A DNA stretch of 64,000 bases from Oreocharis arfaki. Its lineage: Eukaryota; Chordata; Aves; Passeriformes; Paramythiidae. Numbering within the stretch: position 1 is the stretch's first letter; every line of letters starts with the position of its first letter. The notes below the pieces were generated by a model that saw only the letters and a program-made list of their open reading frames with translations, did not search any database and was not told the origin of the DNA. The DNA lies in contig VZRR01005734.1 in NCBI GenBank assembly GCA_013398015.1, forward strand, positions 62,001 to 126,000. The letters are read 5' to 3'. This document shows positions 10,425-24,400 of this stretch, in pieces. The position numbers and the translations under genes are program-made.

Positions 10425-13009
10425 ATTCCTTTGCTTAAAGGTCCTGTGTTGTAATGTAATGCACACACATCCTGATGGAAAGCTCCAGGAGTAGATTCTG
10501 TTTGGTTTTCCACGTGTTGGTACCACACCTACCAGACTGGCTTTCAGGCCTGACTTGTTAAGCTTCCCGATGCAATTGCAGCACAAGTAAATATTAGATA
10601 TGAAGAGAAACACATTTTCTTTTAGATTTTTCTTGCCTTGACACTGTCGTCTTTGCAGGAAATATGTAATTATTTTCACAAGAGTGTCCTGTCAGGGAAA
10701 AAAAAAACTAGACTGGTTCATGTTAAGCAAATCTGGGTTCTGGTTGCGTAATTATGGATCTGCTCACATGAACATGCCCCAAAAAAAGAAAAAAGTGGAG
10801 GAGTTCCCAGGGGAAAAGTAGTGAAGTCTGTTTGTCTTGCAAAAGCCATGTTGTATTGTATTATAGCAAATGATAGCACAATAACTTTTCATGTGGGACA
10901 TTCTTCAGGAATAAAATTCAACCAACAGATAAGTTTCAGAAACCAGTTGTCCTGTTGCAAATTTCCCCCTAACCACCGCAGAAGTTTGTTTAATTCCCTT
11001 GCAAATTGCAAACTACTCAGCACCTTAGGCAGGGTCTGCTCCTCAGCTGGCCTGGTGCAGCACAGTAATGGGATCAATAGTGGAGCTACTCAGTAGCAGC
11101 TCTGAATTTAGAATGCTAGTTGTTTAACCTTGCCAAGTGGAACAATTGCATTTTTGATACCACAGTGGTAGGGAGCTCAAACAAGCAAAGAGGAAAAGGA
11201 CATTCTCTTATGCGTGCACTTTTTTTTTTTGAACCTAATTAGGCTAATTAAAACCTGTGGGCCTAATGATGCACTGAAAATTAAGCATTTGCAAAACTCC
11301 TTACAGGTTGGGGGAATAAAGACATGGATTGTAAGACTGAGAAAAGAAGAGAAATCATAAGGTCATGTTGTTTTATCTCTCACTGGAGTTTTCTCCTAGG
11401 ATTTATTATGATTTACTGTCATTACATATTATGTAAACAGTCACTGTTTCCATGAAGTGGGAGGTCCTGTTAATCGTCTGTAGCTATTCAGCATTGTTTG
11501 TGAGTTTAACTGGAAATGTACCTCCTTACTGTACGGGAATGATCAGGAATCTGTGTACCCTATAGCCTCGGGTTATGGCTCTGACTCCATTAAATGTGTA
11601 GGTGGGGTCTCCCTGGTAAGTCAGTAAAGCCAAGGAAAGTCTGAGATGATTTCTCTGCTTCCTGCTGTTGTTTCCTCCTTAGTCGATGCTCTTGTCTCAT
11701 CCAGATTAGCAACTGCCTGGCCCCAGGGCCCACAAAAATACTCTGGAAGGATTTTCTTTTTCAGCTTAGGGAATGACTGCATAGCAGGTGGTTAAAAATA
11801 AAAAAAGGTAAATAGAGAATGAAGCCTCCTTTTTTTTTTCTGCTTTCTTCTAAATCCTTTACCAAACTACATCTTTACTTCATCCCCTACCAGCAGAACC
11901 TGTATTCCTTAGTCATAGAGGCTGTCCACACTTTCTTCAACAGCAAAGGCAAATCAGTTCTACCAAATACGTTGCTTCTAGTCTTGTGTTCCTTTTGTTG
12001 AAGAGCCCTGCCTTTTGGTGTTGGTTTTTCCCCAACCTATACCCAAAGTTTCACTGACACCAGTGGGAGACTTTCTAGGGTGTCTGAGAGTAATTTATTG
12101 ATTCCCCTTTCCAGGAGATTCCTTCAGTGCTGCCATACCAGTGGAGATTGCGGCAGGGTCTCCTTCCGTCCCAGTTGCTACACTGGAGCAGATCGTCTGG
12201 CACTGGTTCCTGTCCCTGGGAGTTGTCCCGGCGAGGTGGCTGTGAGGATGTGGGAAGAAACGCACAGCAGTCCTGTGCTCACTCACTTGGCTGCCAAACA
12301 TGCACATTTCACTGCTTTCTTGAGAGCACTTTCCTGCTGTGGAAATGTGATATGCCTGACTAGGTAGGCCAACAGCTGTGTGATTGTCCATCTGCGGCTT
12401 CTCCAGATTAAATATTAGCCCTCGTGTCTCCTCTAGAGCAATGAATTTTCTCTAAGTGCAGTTCTCAAAGAAGAACTTTTCTTCCTTCTCTCCTTCTGCA
12501 CCAGATATTCCGTGAAATAAGTGATACAGATGGGCAGCAGGGGAATTTAAGCACACAACTGCCAAGAAGTAGAGCCTATTATTTGTGTTGATTTTGAAAT
12601 GCAATTTGCTTCAGTGGTAGATGAAACAAAGCACACAGCCATGGCAAGGTGACTACACAGTGTTAGTGAGGGAATCCTGTCACATCTGCAGGGTGAAGGC
12701 ATTTTGGCTGTTGGCTGGCGAGATCTCCCCAGGAGACAAATGCTTCACAGGGAACTTCTTCCATGAGAAACCTTTCAGCTTCTTATGGCCTTGGTTGTTA
12801 CTTCTGCTCTACCCTGACCATGTACATTTGTTTATCAGTGTTGCTAGAATTTTTAGTTTCTATAGATAGGGATGTTTGAGCTGTTTGTTGTTTTTTTCCA
12901 GCTGACATAGAGAGAAATATTTGAGTTAGATTTCAGAAGTAGACAGAGTCATTCTTAATTTGTTTCTTCAGTGCTTCATTTTCCTCATGCAAGTTATTCG
13001 TAACTCCCA
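10425..13009. other. Non-coding stretch, unique sequence
   Basis: No gene recognised. It contains a T run at 11220-11230 next to the TAAT cluster listed separately. A strong pyrimidine tract with an acceptor-like cag ends at 12504 and is followed by 29 open codons without a usable donor. A locally stop-poor patch at 12080-12390 has frames open on both strands and no recognisable product. Confidence 0.55.
11235..11270. promoter_or_regulatory. Cluster of TAAT (homeodomain-type) motifs
   Basis: Three TAAT cores lie within 36 bp: the palindrome ctaattag (11235-11242), ctaattaa (11244-11251) and ctaatgat (11263-11270). Homeodomain proteins bind such cores, often as closely spaced pairs. In AT-leaning DNA the motif is common, so regulatory function is only inferred from the spacing and the palindrome. 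Confidence 0.2.
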
Positions 13010-13070
13010 CTGAAGCCAATAAATTCCTAGTCCTTCACGGCAGGAAAGGCACTAAAGTCAATGGGAATTA
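13010..13070. repeat. Old short repeat relic with inverted ends (taactccca / tgggaatta)
   Basis: The segment opens with 'taactcccactgaagccaat' and closes with 'aaagtcaatgggaatta', the hallmark motifs of an old amniote repeat whose core reads like 'tcaatgggagtta'. The outer nine bases are inverted with one mismatch, as expected for a palindromic non-autonomous DNA element. No transposase and no clear target duplication seen. Confidence 0.45.
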
Positions 13071-13085
13071 TTTGTATCCTGCAGT

Positions 13086-13095
13086 GGGGGGGGGG
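13086..13095. repeat. Homopolymer G10
   Basis: An uninterrupted run of ten G directly downstream of the relic at 13010-13070. Such runs are uncommon in this AT-leaning window and prone to length polymorphism and sequencing error. Confidence 0.9.
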
Positions 13096-16000
13096 AATAA
13101 GCCTCCTGGGAAACTGTGGATCTCCTATTTGCCATAAGCCATCCATTACTTCCCTGTCAGTAGCAAGTCATTCCAGGATTTGTAGGAATCTCTATTATTA
13201 TTTAAGTGTAGCTCTGCTTTCATTCTCACTTCTTATATAAAAGTAACCGATGCGAGTTATGACATTGCGTTAATATACGGATTTCTGCTGACTCGTCATT
13301 TATGGCTTATCTTTCATTGCCTCTATTATAGCACTTGTTGCCCTGGGATTCAGAGTTATGTCCAGGCTTGCTGCACATCTCCTCTCCTCAGAATTTCACC
13401 CATTGCTCGTGAGAATTTCAACTTCTGGATAAATAAATATTTTGGGTCAGGTCTTAAAAACACAGAAGTCCTCATTCGAATGTTATTTTTGGAACGTGCC
13501 CATGTCTTAGTGGAACTCTCATACCACAATAGCTGATGGAAGAAATAGAGAAATGTAACTTCATGTCTTGGTTTGAGGGTCAGAGGGAAGGAGAGGAGAT
13601 GAGAGGAGTAGGAGGATCCGGTGACTGAGCTTTCCCTGCAGAGGAATGAGAAGGGTTTAGTAGTGACAGTAAGTAGAACAAGCACGGTGTCAAATGCATC
13701 TTCCAAAGAGAGCTAAAAATCGTATCAGGCTAAAACAAACTTATGTGGCAGCTCAGGGGGAGCTGCAGCCACAAGCTGAACTCGCTCCATCCTGTCCCTC
13801 TTGGCCTTTTGTTCTAGGAACAGATGTCCCTTTTCCCCAACTGTCTTCTAGTTTCAGAACTAAGAACTTGGGCTCTGAACTTTTAATTCATGATTGCCTT
13901 CGTAAGCTTCTCTATTCCTGCAATGTGACAGTAATTTCATTGCTTTTCTTCTAATTGTCAGTCTCTTCCTATATTGCCTGTGTAAAATGAAAAAAAAAAA
14001 GACTGGGCTTTGCTGGCTTGTTGGGTCTATGCTGGACAATCCCTCCTGCCCAGATATTTAACCCTTTTCAATTTCTAACAACTCATAAGCAGAAGTTTCT
14101 GGAGTGGAATACTTCCTGTCTTTGGGAAGAAAAATTAGGTGGTACTTTACAGACAGAAACAGTTTGAAACCATCTTTAAATAGTAGAATGGAAAATTGAT
14201 CCAGGGAAAGCAGAGGAAACCTTTGGGATAAAGTGCTTGGTGTTTCATGCCATCAAGAGAGATAAAGGTTTGTTAAATACATTCATTTTAACAGGTGGTT
14301 TTGACAGTGCCAAAGATATTTTCCACATTCATGTTAGTGAATTATATCTCTGTTGTTCTTAATTCTCTTCCAGACCTCCTAAACTAAGGAGGTGCAGACT
14401 AACTGCTCAGACACCCAGAACAGGCTTGTGGCATTTGGAAAATGAATGAGGAAAATCTGATGTGATTGGTGGGCAAGCAGAGGGTGTCTGTATAGATCTG
14501 TGGCCACTGTGGGCTTGGGTTTGGCACTTCCAGCCCATGAGTGGGTGCCTCTGTGAAGCCCCAGTGGAGAGAACAACACACTTGTAATCATGGATGGGCC
14601 AGGCTCTTCGAGGTCGAGGCCTGTCTGGCTTATCAGCAGAGCACCACAGAATTCCAAGGAAGGCAGGCAGAAAGGATTAAATAAGAGAAATCCTTGAAAC
14701 CTTCTAGTTGCAAAGGCAGACCATTAGGCAAGCACTGGCCATTGATTTTCCTGGCAACTGAATAAAAAATTATTGTAAAACATAGTCAGATTTAGGTCAC
14801 ATAATAAACTTATAATTTATAAAGAGAGCCTACAACTATCAAACACCCCAAAAAGACTTTAATAATGGGATTTATACACTGTTGCATCTTTTTAAAATAC
14901 CACATGACAGTCAGACATATGATCATGTCCTAATGTGATATAAACAACCATACAGTGATTGAAGAGACTCATTGGGGTTCTTTGCCTCTCTCATCTTCCA
15001 AACAGCAACACCCTATGTGATCAGATGCTCTGTTTCATAGAGCAGAGTGATTTTACCCCGTATTTTGTGCAATTATTTTATTATTTTTCTTCAGACAGCC
15101 TTCCAAATGCTTGCAGGAGGGGATTGTAGCAGCATGAAACCCGGCAGTGACCTAGAGATTCCACAATTGTTGCTTCCACTGTGTTGTCTTCTGTGAAACA
15201 CTAACTTGTTCGTGGGGATGCTGTAGAATATTGATCAGAGCACAGAATCATTAACACGAAGTAGTTTTCCACATCCTGCCTCCTAGCTGTTCATGCAGTT
15301 GATGTTCAACTCTTTGGCAGCGTAACGTTTGGGATGTGGAAGTCTCTTTTAATCAAATATTACAAAACAAGGGCCAAATCTGCGGCTCCTGCACATGCTC
15401 TGGCACCTGCCAGTTTCCGTTGGGCCACATTGATTTTTCGCTCTCTGAGGAACCTTGTCCCTGAAGCTTATAAATTGAGATAAATGCTGTCTTACTACAG
15501 AGCTTTCCAGTGATCAGCTGGAAGCCTGAGGTCCCCTGGCTCCATCTGGGTAATAAAGTGCAGATGCTGGATGCCTCTCTCCACCTGATGAGCTGTCAAT
15601 GTGCTGGATAGATGAGCTGTTGGGAAACGAAAGAGGTTTCAAGTTGAAACATTTCTTGGGTTTTTTCCTTCATAAAGAAAAAAGATGTAAAAATGATTCT
15701 GTGGAATGTCTTGATTTCACCAAATCAGCATTTTTTCCAGCAAGTATTGGTTCTAAGAGAAGCCAGAGCCCTGCAAGTTCAGCTGAATTTTAGAACTCTG
15801 CTACCGTACTGCTTTGGAGTGAGGAGGGTTTGGGGACCCGACAGCTAGAGATTGGTTCCTTGCATTGCACAGGCAGCGTGGCTCAGCGGTGAGTCATGAG
15901 GCAGCAAGGAAACGGGGGAGAGTTCAGTGGGTAGGGTAAAGGCCTGCAGGATGGAAAAGTCAGTGCTAGCAGGGACTCATTTCAGGATCCCTGGAACACT

Positions 16001-18097
16001 TGGCACCGCAGGGCTTTAATGCCTGTGGCTACGAGGTGGGTGTTACGTGGAAATCAGCGAGGGTGGCGGTCGGTGTGAGTGCAGAATGCCAGTGTAACAC
16101 ACAGAGGGTACGGTTTTTGGACTTTCCATTAAGGGGCTGATAGTGGAAAATGTGACACAGGCTAATCACTGAGCTAGAGGTAATAATTTCAAACACTTTG
16201 CTCTACTTTGATTTCTATCTGCTGCTGTCTCCTTCAGTTAGGAGCATTCCTGTGAAGATCCCTAAGTAGATGGAAGTGGGTCCTGCCTCTCTAGCACACA
16301 GTGGGAGCTGTGCTGTTTATTTCATTAAGACACTGGGCCTTTAGGAAGAGAGAGTTTAATTACTACTCAAACGGAATGGGTCCAGCCCACAGATTCTTTC
16401 CTCAGCTTTGAAAATCTCTCCAGTAAAGGCAAAGATGTTTTTAAACAGAACAAAGCATCCACAAAGAGCTTAAAAAGCTTCATCTCTAAACCACTCCTTC
16501 AAGCACGAAGGTGGCCCGAGCAGATATGTTTAATATTGAGCAGCCAGGACATGGTCAGTCTCACAGCCCTGCTTTTGGGCCATTTGACAGCAGAAGAGAG
16601 TTCCCGTGTGAATGCTGAGTGCGCCAGCTCACTCTGCCGAGCCAATCCATTTCTTCAAAGACTAGACAGTGCTGAACTTAGTTACATGAAAAATGTGACT
16701 TTTTACATTTCTATTTTAAGTCCACAGCTGGATTTTCAGTCAATTAGGATGTTTCTTTTCTTGTGGTTTCTGGTTAAAATATTACCTTAAGTCAACCAAC
16801 TAATGTTTTAGTCTGCTCTTAAAATATGCGAAGTCAAGATTGCACTTTTTAAAATTTTCAAGACCAGATTTTTCTGTGTGATTTTTAACATAATTTCTGC
16901 AAACAGGTAATGATCAGGATTTGAGGTTTCTCTTCTAAATATTTGCTGTTTCCTGATAGGATGGAATACTCAGCCGAAGTATCCATTTTAATGTCAGTGA
17001 CCTTTTGCAAATCCTCTGAATAACTGCGAATTGTAGATCAGGTTGTATGTGTGTCTAAAAGGGTCCTGGCTTAGAAAGAATACTAGCGTTATGAGAGAGC
17101 TCAAAAAAGCTTTTGGGGTCAGAATTAGCCTCTAGAAGTATATTTTGATTTTCTATTAAAGGGCACAGAGTGTTGGTCTGCTTTTCCCAGGGTTTCAGTC
17201 AGACTCTTTGCCAGCAGACAGTTTGAGTTAGACTGCACTGCAAACCAGTGCATTACCTTATAAAGCACTGAGTAAAATTTTGTATCTTCTGCTGCAAACT
17301 ATTATGTCCTAACCATTTTCTAACAGCGTTTCCTTTTCCTCTGAGTGAAAATTAAGGGTGAAAAAGGAAGATAACACTGTTTTTATGTTCTAATGAGATG
17401 GTCAAAGCTCCTTAGGCAGGCTGTGCTCCTCGCATGCCTCACCTGAACAGCTCCAGAACCAAGTTTAAGAATCCACTGCCTGACACTTCTGAAGCAAATG
17501 CCACTCACTGCCCTGCCACTGCCTTTCTTCTTCACTGTTCACTGTGATTTTACTTGATATACCTGTAGTGTCCTCTCCAGGTCTAGAACTCCCTGGTTTG
17601 ACTGATATCCGTTTTTTCTTTCGTCAGTCAGAGACTTTGGGGCTACAGATGATTGTACTTTGACAGTTGTTTACATATCATGCCTGGGGTGGCTGATAGC
17701 TGAGTGGGAGATGGAAGAGTTGCACAGCCTTGAACTTGAACTCTTTGGGGTCTGGTCTACAGAGATTTGACATACATTTTACTGCAGGGTTACAGAAAGG
17801 GAACTATGTTCCGTGGCACTCTGAAATGGGAGTTTGGTCCATTGAGAATGATGCTTTGCTTTGTTTCCTCTTTCTCTATACACGCCTAGAAATCACCCAG
17901 CACCGTGATTTACCAGAGGCATGAAAAATAATAGTTATAACAGGTATTTCTATATCCAGTTACTCTCATGTTCATTCATGAACAACAAGTGAAGCAGCAT
18001 GGAGCACGGACCTTTCTAACAATGCTTCTCTGCAGTTTTCATACTCCTGTCTCTTTTCTGTAAGACAGATCACAGGTGTGGAAAGATTCATAGGACA
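13096..18097. other. Non-coding stretch, mostly unique
   Basis: No gene recognised; open frames reach at most about 116 codons and match nothing known to me. A weak relic with 'gggccaaatctg' and 'gcacatgctctggcac' lies at about 15370-15433 and may belong to the same old repeat group as 13010-13070. An A run lies at about 13989-14000. Nothing else stands out. Confidence 0.5.
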
Positions 18098-18401
18098 GCA
18101 AACACCAATCTCTTCTCTGTCGTGTCCAGTGACAGGACCCATGGGGATGACCTGAAGTTGTGTCTGGGGAGGTTTAGGCTGGGTATTGGGAAAAGGTTCT
18201 TCACCCAGAGGGTGGCTGGGCACTGGAACAGGCTCCCCAGAGAAGTCGTCACAGCACCAACCTGAGAGAGTTCAAGAAGCATTTGAAAAATGCTGTCAGG
18301 CACATGGTGTGACTCTTGGGGTGTCCTGCGTGGGGCTGAGAGTTGGACTCAATGATCTTTGTGCGTCCCTTCCGACACAGCATTTTCTGTGATTCCATGA
18401 T
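18098..18401 (+). mobile_element. CR1 non-LTR retrotransposon, 3' end fragment (second subfamily)
   Basis: Forward-oriented, 5'-truncated CR1. Recognisable blocks: 'tcgtgtccagtgacagga', 'cctgaagttgtgtc', 'ggaggtttaggctgg', 'aaaaggttcttcacccagag', 'gggcactggaacaggctcc', 'gagttcaagaagcattt', 'ggcacatggtgtgactctt', 'gttggactcaatgat', and the terminal 'ctgtgattccatgat'. The block set differs from the copy at 10139-10424, so the two come from different CR1 subfamilies. No coding capacity remains. Confidence 0.95.
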
Positions 18402-21400
18402 AGCAGTGCTCAAGGTGTCAACAGGTTTAACACTTTGTTCTCGTAAAAGCAAGGAATGGGTAGAGAGGTAATTTCATACTGAAAAATGGTGTAATTCTTG
18501 AGCAAAAAATGGCATTAATGGGCCTTATTGGCCCTGCCTGTCTTTCCTGAGGCTTCCACTAACATTCCTGTACATGGCCCGGGGCTGCAGTTCAGCCCAG
18601 CTGGGGCTGTCACTTGTTGCCTCCGTGATGCCGTAGGATGCTGCTCTTCAGTTTTGTCACAGCCGTGCCCTCGCTGGCCTCGGGCACTGCTGTGCCAGGC
18701 TTTACCTGCAGTCTGCTGGCCTGGGCTGGCCTCAGCTGTCCATGTACTTGGCTGGTGGCCTGGCCTCAGGGCTGACCCTGTGCTGTCACCCTGGATCTGC
18801 CCTGCTCAGCTCTCTGGCCCGTCCCTGGCTCTGTCATCAGGCTCAGTCCCCTAGGGAGCAACTTAGCCCTTGCTGCACTCTGACATTACACTTTCCTTCC
18901 CTTCTTCTCAGAGCTGGGCTGGATTGTTCACTCTCAATTCAAGGCCAGTGCTCCAAAATATTTAAGCTGTTAAGTGCCTCCTCTCTGGGTAAGAGGCATT
19001 TCTTCTTTTGCTGAAGGTGGTTAGGTGTCTTCACAGTCTGTACATGCAATCCACGACAAGTATCTAACCTCCTCCTTTGTGAGTCAGCTTCCAGGAAAAC
19101 TGCATCAGGAATTCCAGGTGTCGTGTGGATACAATTCAAGGCAAGGTGTATTTGTTACCCCTTCAGTGTGTTCATCAGAAAACCTCTCAGAAAATGCTTT
19201 TGGTGTTCCAGCTTTGTTAATGTTCCCCGATTATTAAACCATCAGTGTTTGTAATGCTGTGAGCTGCCAAACAGTGAACAAGCTCTTGGCCTGGCCTCGC
19301 GTCGTTCTTTGCTTTACACTGGCAAGTATTTAATTGTTTGGGAGTTAGTCCAACGTACACTGCCCTTCCCATTATTGATTGCTGGAGCAGCCAGCATGTT
19401 TTGTAACTGCCTGTTTTAAAGACCGACAACTGCATTTGAAGTGTATAGTCTGTATTTTGTCAGCTGCAGCAGGGAAACATCTTTGGAACTGGATCACATA
19501 ATGCACAGACCTGATAGATGGACTCAATTAAATCAACAATAATATAGTAGTTGGCACACTCAGTGTAGCTACTCTGATCCTGCTCTAACATTTTTCCAGA
19601 TCCTTTTTATTCTCCAAGCTTCTGATCAAAACTTTAGGCCCTTTATAACCCTAATTCAAACATCACTTCAGAGGTTAACACATTTGAACTCCCAAAGCAA
19701 TGCTTTTAACTTCTATCTTGTGGTCAATAAGAGGCTAAGTCTATCTATAAACAGTGTCAGATGGTGTCTCACACGTTGCACTTAAGAAACCTTACTCCTG
19801 ATAGTTCCTTGACCTTGGTGGCCTTGCAGATTGGCCAGTTTAAATGACACTGAGCAGGGTACCCACGGAGAGATCACACTCCTGATACTGTAAAGCTGAC
19901 AGCCAACTGACAGCGCTCAGGGTGTGAGGGAGGAGGCAGGAGAACATCTGAGGGAAGTGAACAGTGAAGTCTATCCCAAAGCAGCTGGTTAAGATAATTA
20001 TAGGATGTATTTATGGCCATGTTTTTTTTTTTTTCTGTTGACCATATATTAGCTACATGCACGTGTTCTAGAGAATCACAAAAGAAGGTTTGCTCCTGCT
20101 GATTACTCTCTCCCTTTTGTGCCTGGCAGTGTGGTAAATGACCATAGTGTTAGGAATTACTTGGACCAGAAATAGTGTTACTGTAGAGCAACACCCACCC
20201 TGGCAAACAAATCCTGGATCTTCAGCTGGCACAAGTGTGGGAATATTTTGTGACATGGGTGTTAAGTTAGTTTGTGTTGGCTGGGGATCTGGTCCAACGA
20301 AGCACGAAGAGGAATTCGGCATTCAGTTCCTATTGCAAATCCTCTGAAGGACAAGTGACTACCGGTGTGATAAAGGTGAAACTGTATGAAAGGAAGCAAG
20401 TTTGTTATTTCAAGGGGCTTGTTTACAAAACAAAGCTGTTCTCAAAGTAGTGTGAAACCTATCAGTATCCAAGACTGAAGGGAGAAGGTTTTTCTTTGTG
20501 GTTGCTTTGATGAGGATGACAGCAGAAAATTTGGGGCAAGGTAGAGTCAAGCCCTTTTCATTCCTCATTGAGTACTGCCTTAGAGAGTAATGGAAGTAAT
20601 CCCTGCACGTCCAGCCTCTATCCCTAGATCTCATGCCAGATTTGTGCTGGGTGATTTCTCTCAGTTGCAAATATTGTATGCTGTACAGCTGATGTGCTCC
20701 TGCTGTAGCTGCAGCCCCTTTAGCAGAGATGGTCATATATCCTTTTGTCAGGAGCTGAACCAGAACACCAGTGGGTTGGCTGCTATAAATAAGGCTGTAG
20801 AGGCAGCTCCTGGAAGCCATCTGTGTCCATCAGGATCATTTCTCCTCATGCACCTGATGGATCCAGCTATGCTGTCACGAGTCTGTAATACACATGCAGC
20901 CAACAATCCATTTCTAAACTCCTGAGCACATAAAATATTTATTCCACATGCCTCTGTTCCACAGCAGCATACATTTTTCAGTTCTATATTATGGGAACAA
21001 CTTGAACATGCCCTACCTAAAACTTTACATGTGCTGAGCTAGTGGGAAGGACAAGAGTAGGGGGGAGACAGATTTCTGCCATGTTGACGTATTTCAAAGG
21101 CTCCCGTTTCTTACTGTTCACAACTGCAAATTGTTTGATCATGGAGTTGTTAGAGCTCAGCTTTGCATAGAATGATACAGTGAATATGATTGATTAATTT
21201 TTTTTTAGCTTCTTCACTTGCTTGGTTGATGCAAAGCCCATTAGCTCGTCAGATTTAGTTTATGGAAATTAATCAAAGAATCCAGGGGGACTACATGACA
21301 GAAGCAGGGGTTTGTTTCCAAGCTGCAAAATTTTTTCAGATGGCATGTAACATCTGTGTATTTGTGGGTGAAGGGAATGAATGTGGAAAATCAGACACCC

Positions 21401-24400
21401 ATGTTTCAGAAATAAATGAACTGAAATTAGCTGGCTGAAGACACTCAAATTTTGAATCATAGGCTCATGATGGCAACTATTGGACAAGTTTAAAATGACA
21501 ATCAGGAGAAAAGTGTGGCGATTATCATGATTTTCAAGTATAAAATGGGAAGATCAGTCAAGATGATGAATTTTTAAAGTATTTTTCCCTCATACTTACT
21601 GCATCACATTTATTATACATTGAGACACAATGGTTACCATGACTTGGGCTATTCCTCCTCTGAATATAGTTGCCCAGAAATCCTGTCTTTGGTTGATGCT
21701 GTCAGAGGCAGGTAAACTGTTTATACAGCTGATTCCTGTTTAGTAGGTATAATGTTACTGTTATTTATTTTGTAGAAAAACAGTGAAGTTTTTGTTTAAC
21801 TCCAAGTTTATTTTCTTAGGGAGCAGCTGAAAAGCTTAAATAATAGTAAATCTTTGATTTTGTTTTTTTCCGGTTATTTTACCTTCAGAAAATCTCATTT
21901 CCAAATAACTTTAAAGATGTTTGTTTTTTGAGAAATTTTCAAAGTTGTAACATTTGACTTTGCTGATGCACAAAGTTTTGTCAAAATCTTTTTGAAGTAT
22001 CTTCATTTTATTCCTCAAATGGAGATCCAGCAATATTTTCATCACCTGATTACTTTTTTCCATGTTACTCATGACCAAATGACAGGTTCATTGATCAGTC
22101 CTTTTGTCTATAAACACAGTTTAAACATCACTTTTAAATGGAAAAGATAGACCAAACAATCTGATAAGGATTCCTGCTTGTGTACACTGCATGTCTCCTT
22201 GTAATTACATAGCTCTGGGCTCACTGGTTGCGGTACCTTTATTATTAATAACATAAATAGACTCTCCATTCTTGGTTTCTGTAATTTCTCTGCTGGACTG
22301 ATTTCAGTGTGCAATTTTGTTGGTCTTTGACAATAACCTGTGCCTAGATCATCTTGTCTCCACCTCCAGATTCAATCCTTTTTGCTGGAAGGTTGCACAG
22401 AGCCCAGAGGTGCGTTACATTCCTTGTCATCTGGGTGTGTTCTGCAGTGCTCAAATAAAAGGTGTATCACAGCACAGCGATCTCTCAGAAGATGAGAGGG
22501 CTGTTGTGCAAGCTACTTGCTGATCAAATAAGAAACATCTCCCTCTAAACATGGACAATCAAAGCAAAGAATGGGAGAAAAGTGTTATCAACTCTCATTT
22601 ATTCTTAAAATGGCACAGCGAAGAGAGCTCGCAGCTCCACCTGCCCATGCATGCAAAGCAGTTTTATGTCTGTCAGTGTTTGAAATTAAACCCTGGTCAG
22701 GTTAATCACTTAATTACAGGATCACCTTTTCCCTTTGGAATATATTTTTCTCACTTCTTCCATTGTGAGATTAAAAGTCCTTGTTCAGGACTGAAATCAG
22801 TACGTCAGGAGCTAGAGAGATGCAGAACTTTGAGAAGGATTCTTCTCTTTACCAAGTACTTTTCTTGGAGCTGAGCTTATGAGTTTTGAGCTCATGTCCA
22901 ATGAGCACTGTGATCCTGGGGGAGAAAAGAGAGGGATTTTACCTTACCCTTGTGGAAGTTAAAGCCTGGACTGGGATAACTGACTTCAGTTTTGTGTTCA
23001 GTGGGGATGAGCCAAGTCAAGTATCAGCAGCTGCACGAGTGGCAGAGATAGCCTGAGTTCCTGAGGAGGGGAGGGAGGCTTCAACCGTGCAGGACAAGTG
23101 TAAAATGTTTTTCTCACCAGGGAACTCAAAATAAACACTGTGACAGTCCTAGTCCCACATTACCTTGCTTCCTGAGAAAATGTAAAGTAAGTACCATCTC
23201 TAAGCTGGCCTGGAATTCCCCACTTGATGCTTTAAGCATTTCCTTGATGAGTGGAGGAGAGATTTGGCTGTCTCTATCTTTGAAAGGCGATAGAAATACT
23301 CCAGAAAAGCATGTGCCAATTACATGCATTAATGTCTCCAGCAAAACCCAATTCTCAGCTGAGGATATTGTGCAGACGATGTCTCCCATCAAAGCACAGA
23401 GCATAAAACAGGATTGTGGGGTCTGACATGGGCAAGTGATAACTGAGGGGAGAGAGATTCCTGCAGTGTCTTGTGAACTTCCCAGGGCTGTCACCAAGAG
23501 GCAAAGGCTGTTTAGGGGATGAAGCTGGTGACTCTGAATCCCTGACCTCAACAGATTTTGCCTTTGTTACATAAGAGTGAGAGTGCTGCCTCTAAAATAA
23601 GAAAGGGGAAGTTTTTGTGTTTACTTTACCAGCTACATGCAGGAGTTACACAGGGACATTTGACCTCCAGTTGTTTTGAGGAGCGAGGGCTCCATCTTAC
23701 ATACTGGGCCTTTGGAGAGTACCCAAAATTTGCACTTGGTTGTGAAAATTGGTAAAATATAGGGAGAGTATGATCATGTTATGTATAGACATCTGAAGTG
23801 ACTAGCGTTTCTTTTCTTATCTGGCCTTCTACATAATAGTAAGAATGAACACAAACATCTAGGAAAGATGTGGCTATCCTACACCTTTCTCTCTACTTTA
23901 TTAGACAGTTGTGCATTAAGCAAAAGGAAAAGTCCTGGGTTCTGGCCCTTTTTTGACATGATTCCTTTTAGACATGAATGTTCATCTGTTCTCTTCTGAT
24001 CTGATCTGTTCCGTGCATCAGATCTCTTCTGCCAGGAGAAGGGGTTCACATCCACCAAGGGTCTCTAACCCTTCAAAATACTGGCAAAACCCTACAAATT
24101 GCTGTTGGGGCAAGAAAATTGTTGTAAATTGTGAACAGCAGAAGCAGCTCTAAGTGCGTGCAGCTTTAGAGATTAAACTCTTCCCTTTTTTTGCATCTCT
24201 TGGTCTGTGTCAGAAGAAAGCAGCTTGTTCTGAGATGCTTTGCTGTTATCCTGTGTAATATTCCATGAGGGTGGGTGTTTAGTCCAGGACATCGGCGTGG
24301 CTTGTTGGGACAGGCTCACCACCTCTGGTATTTGCCTCTGCCTTTCCCCATGGGGATTTCTGGAGAAGAGTGGTGGCTGTAAGAGGCATCCAGCCATCCT

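Noticed and set aside
12505..12594. Strong pyrimidine tract and acceptor followed by an EF-hand-like looking peptide
   Set aside because: No donor, short, and the resemblance rests on only a few residues (D-T-D-G).
20410..20820. Reverse-strand frame of 136 codons
   Set aside because: No recognisable family, no splice or promoter support, and the plus strand is open for 111 codons over the same place.
23126..23551. Reverse-strand frame of 141 codons
   Set aside because: Unfamiliar peptide, no supporting signals, plausible by chance in 64 kb.
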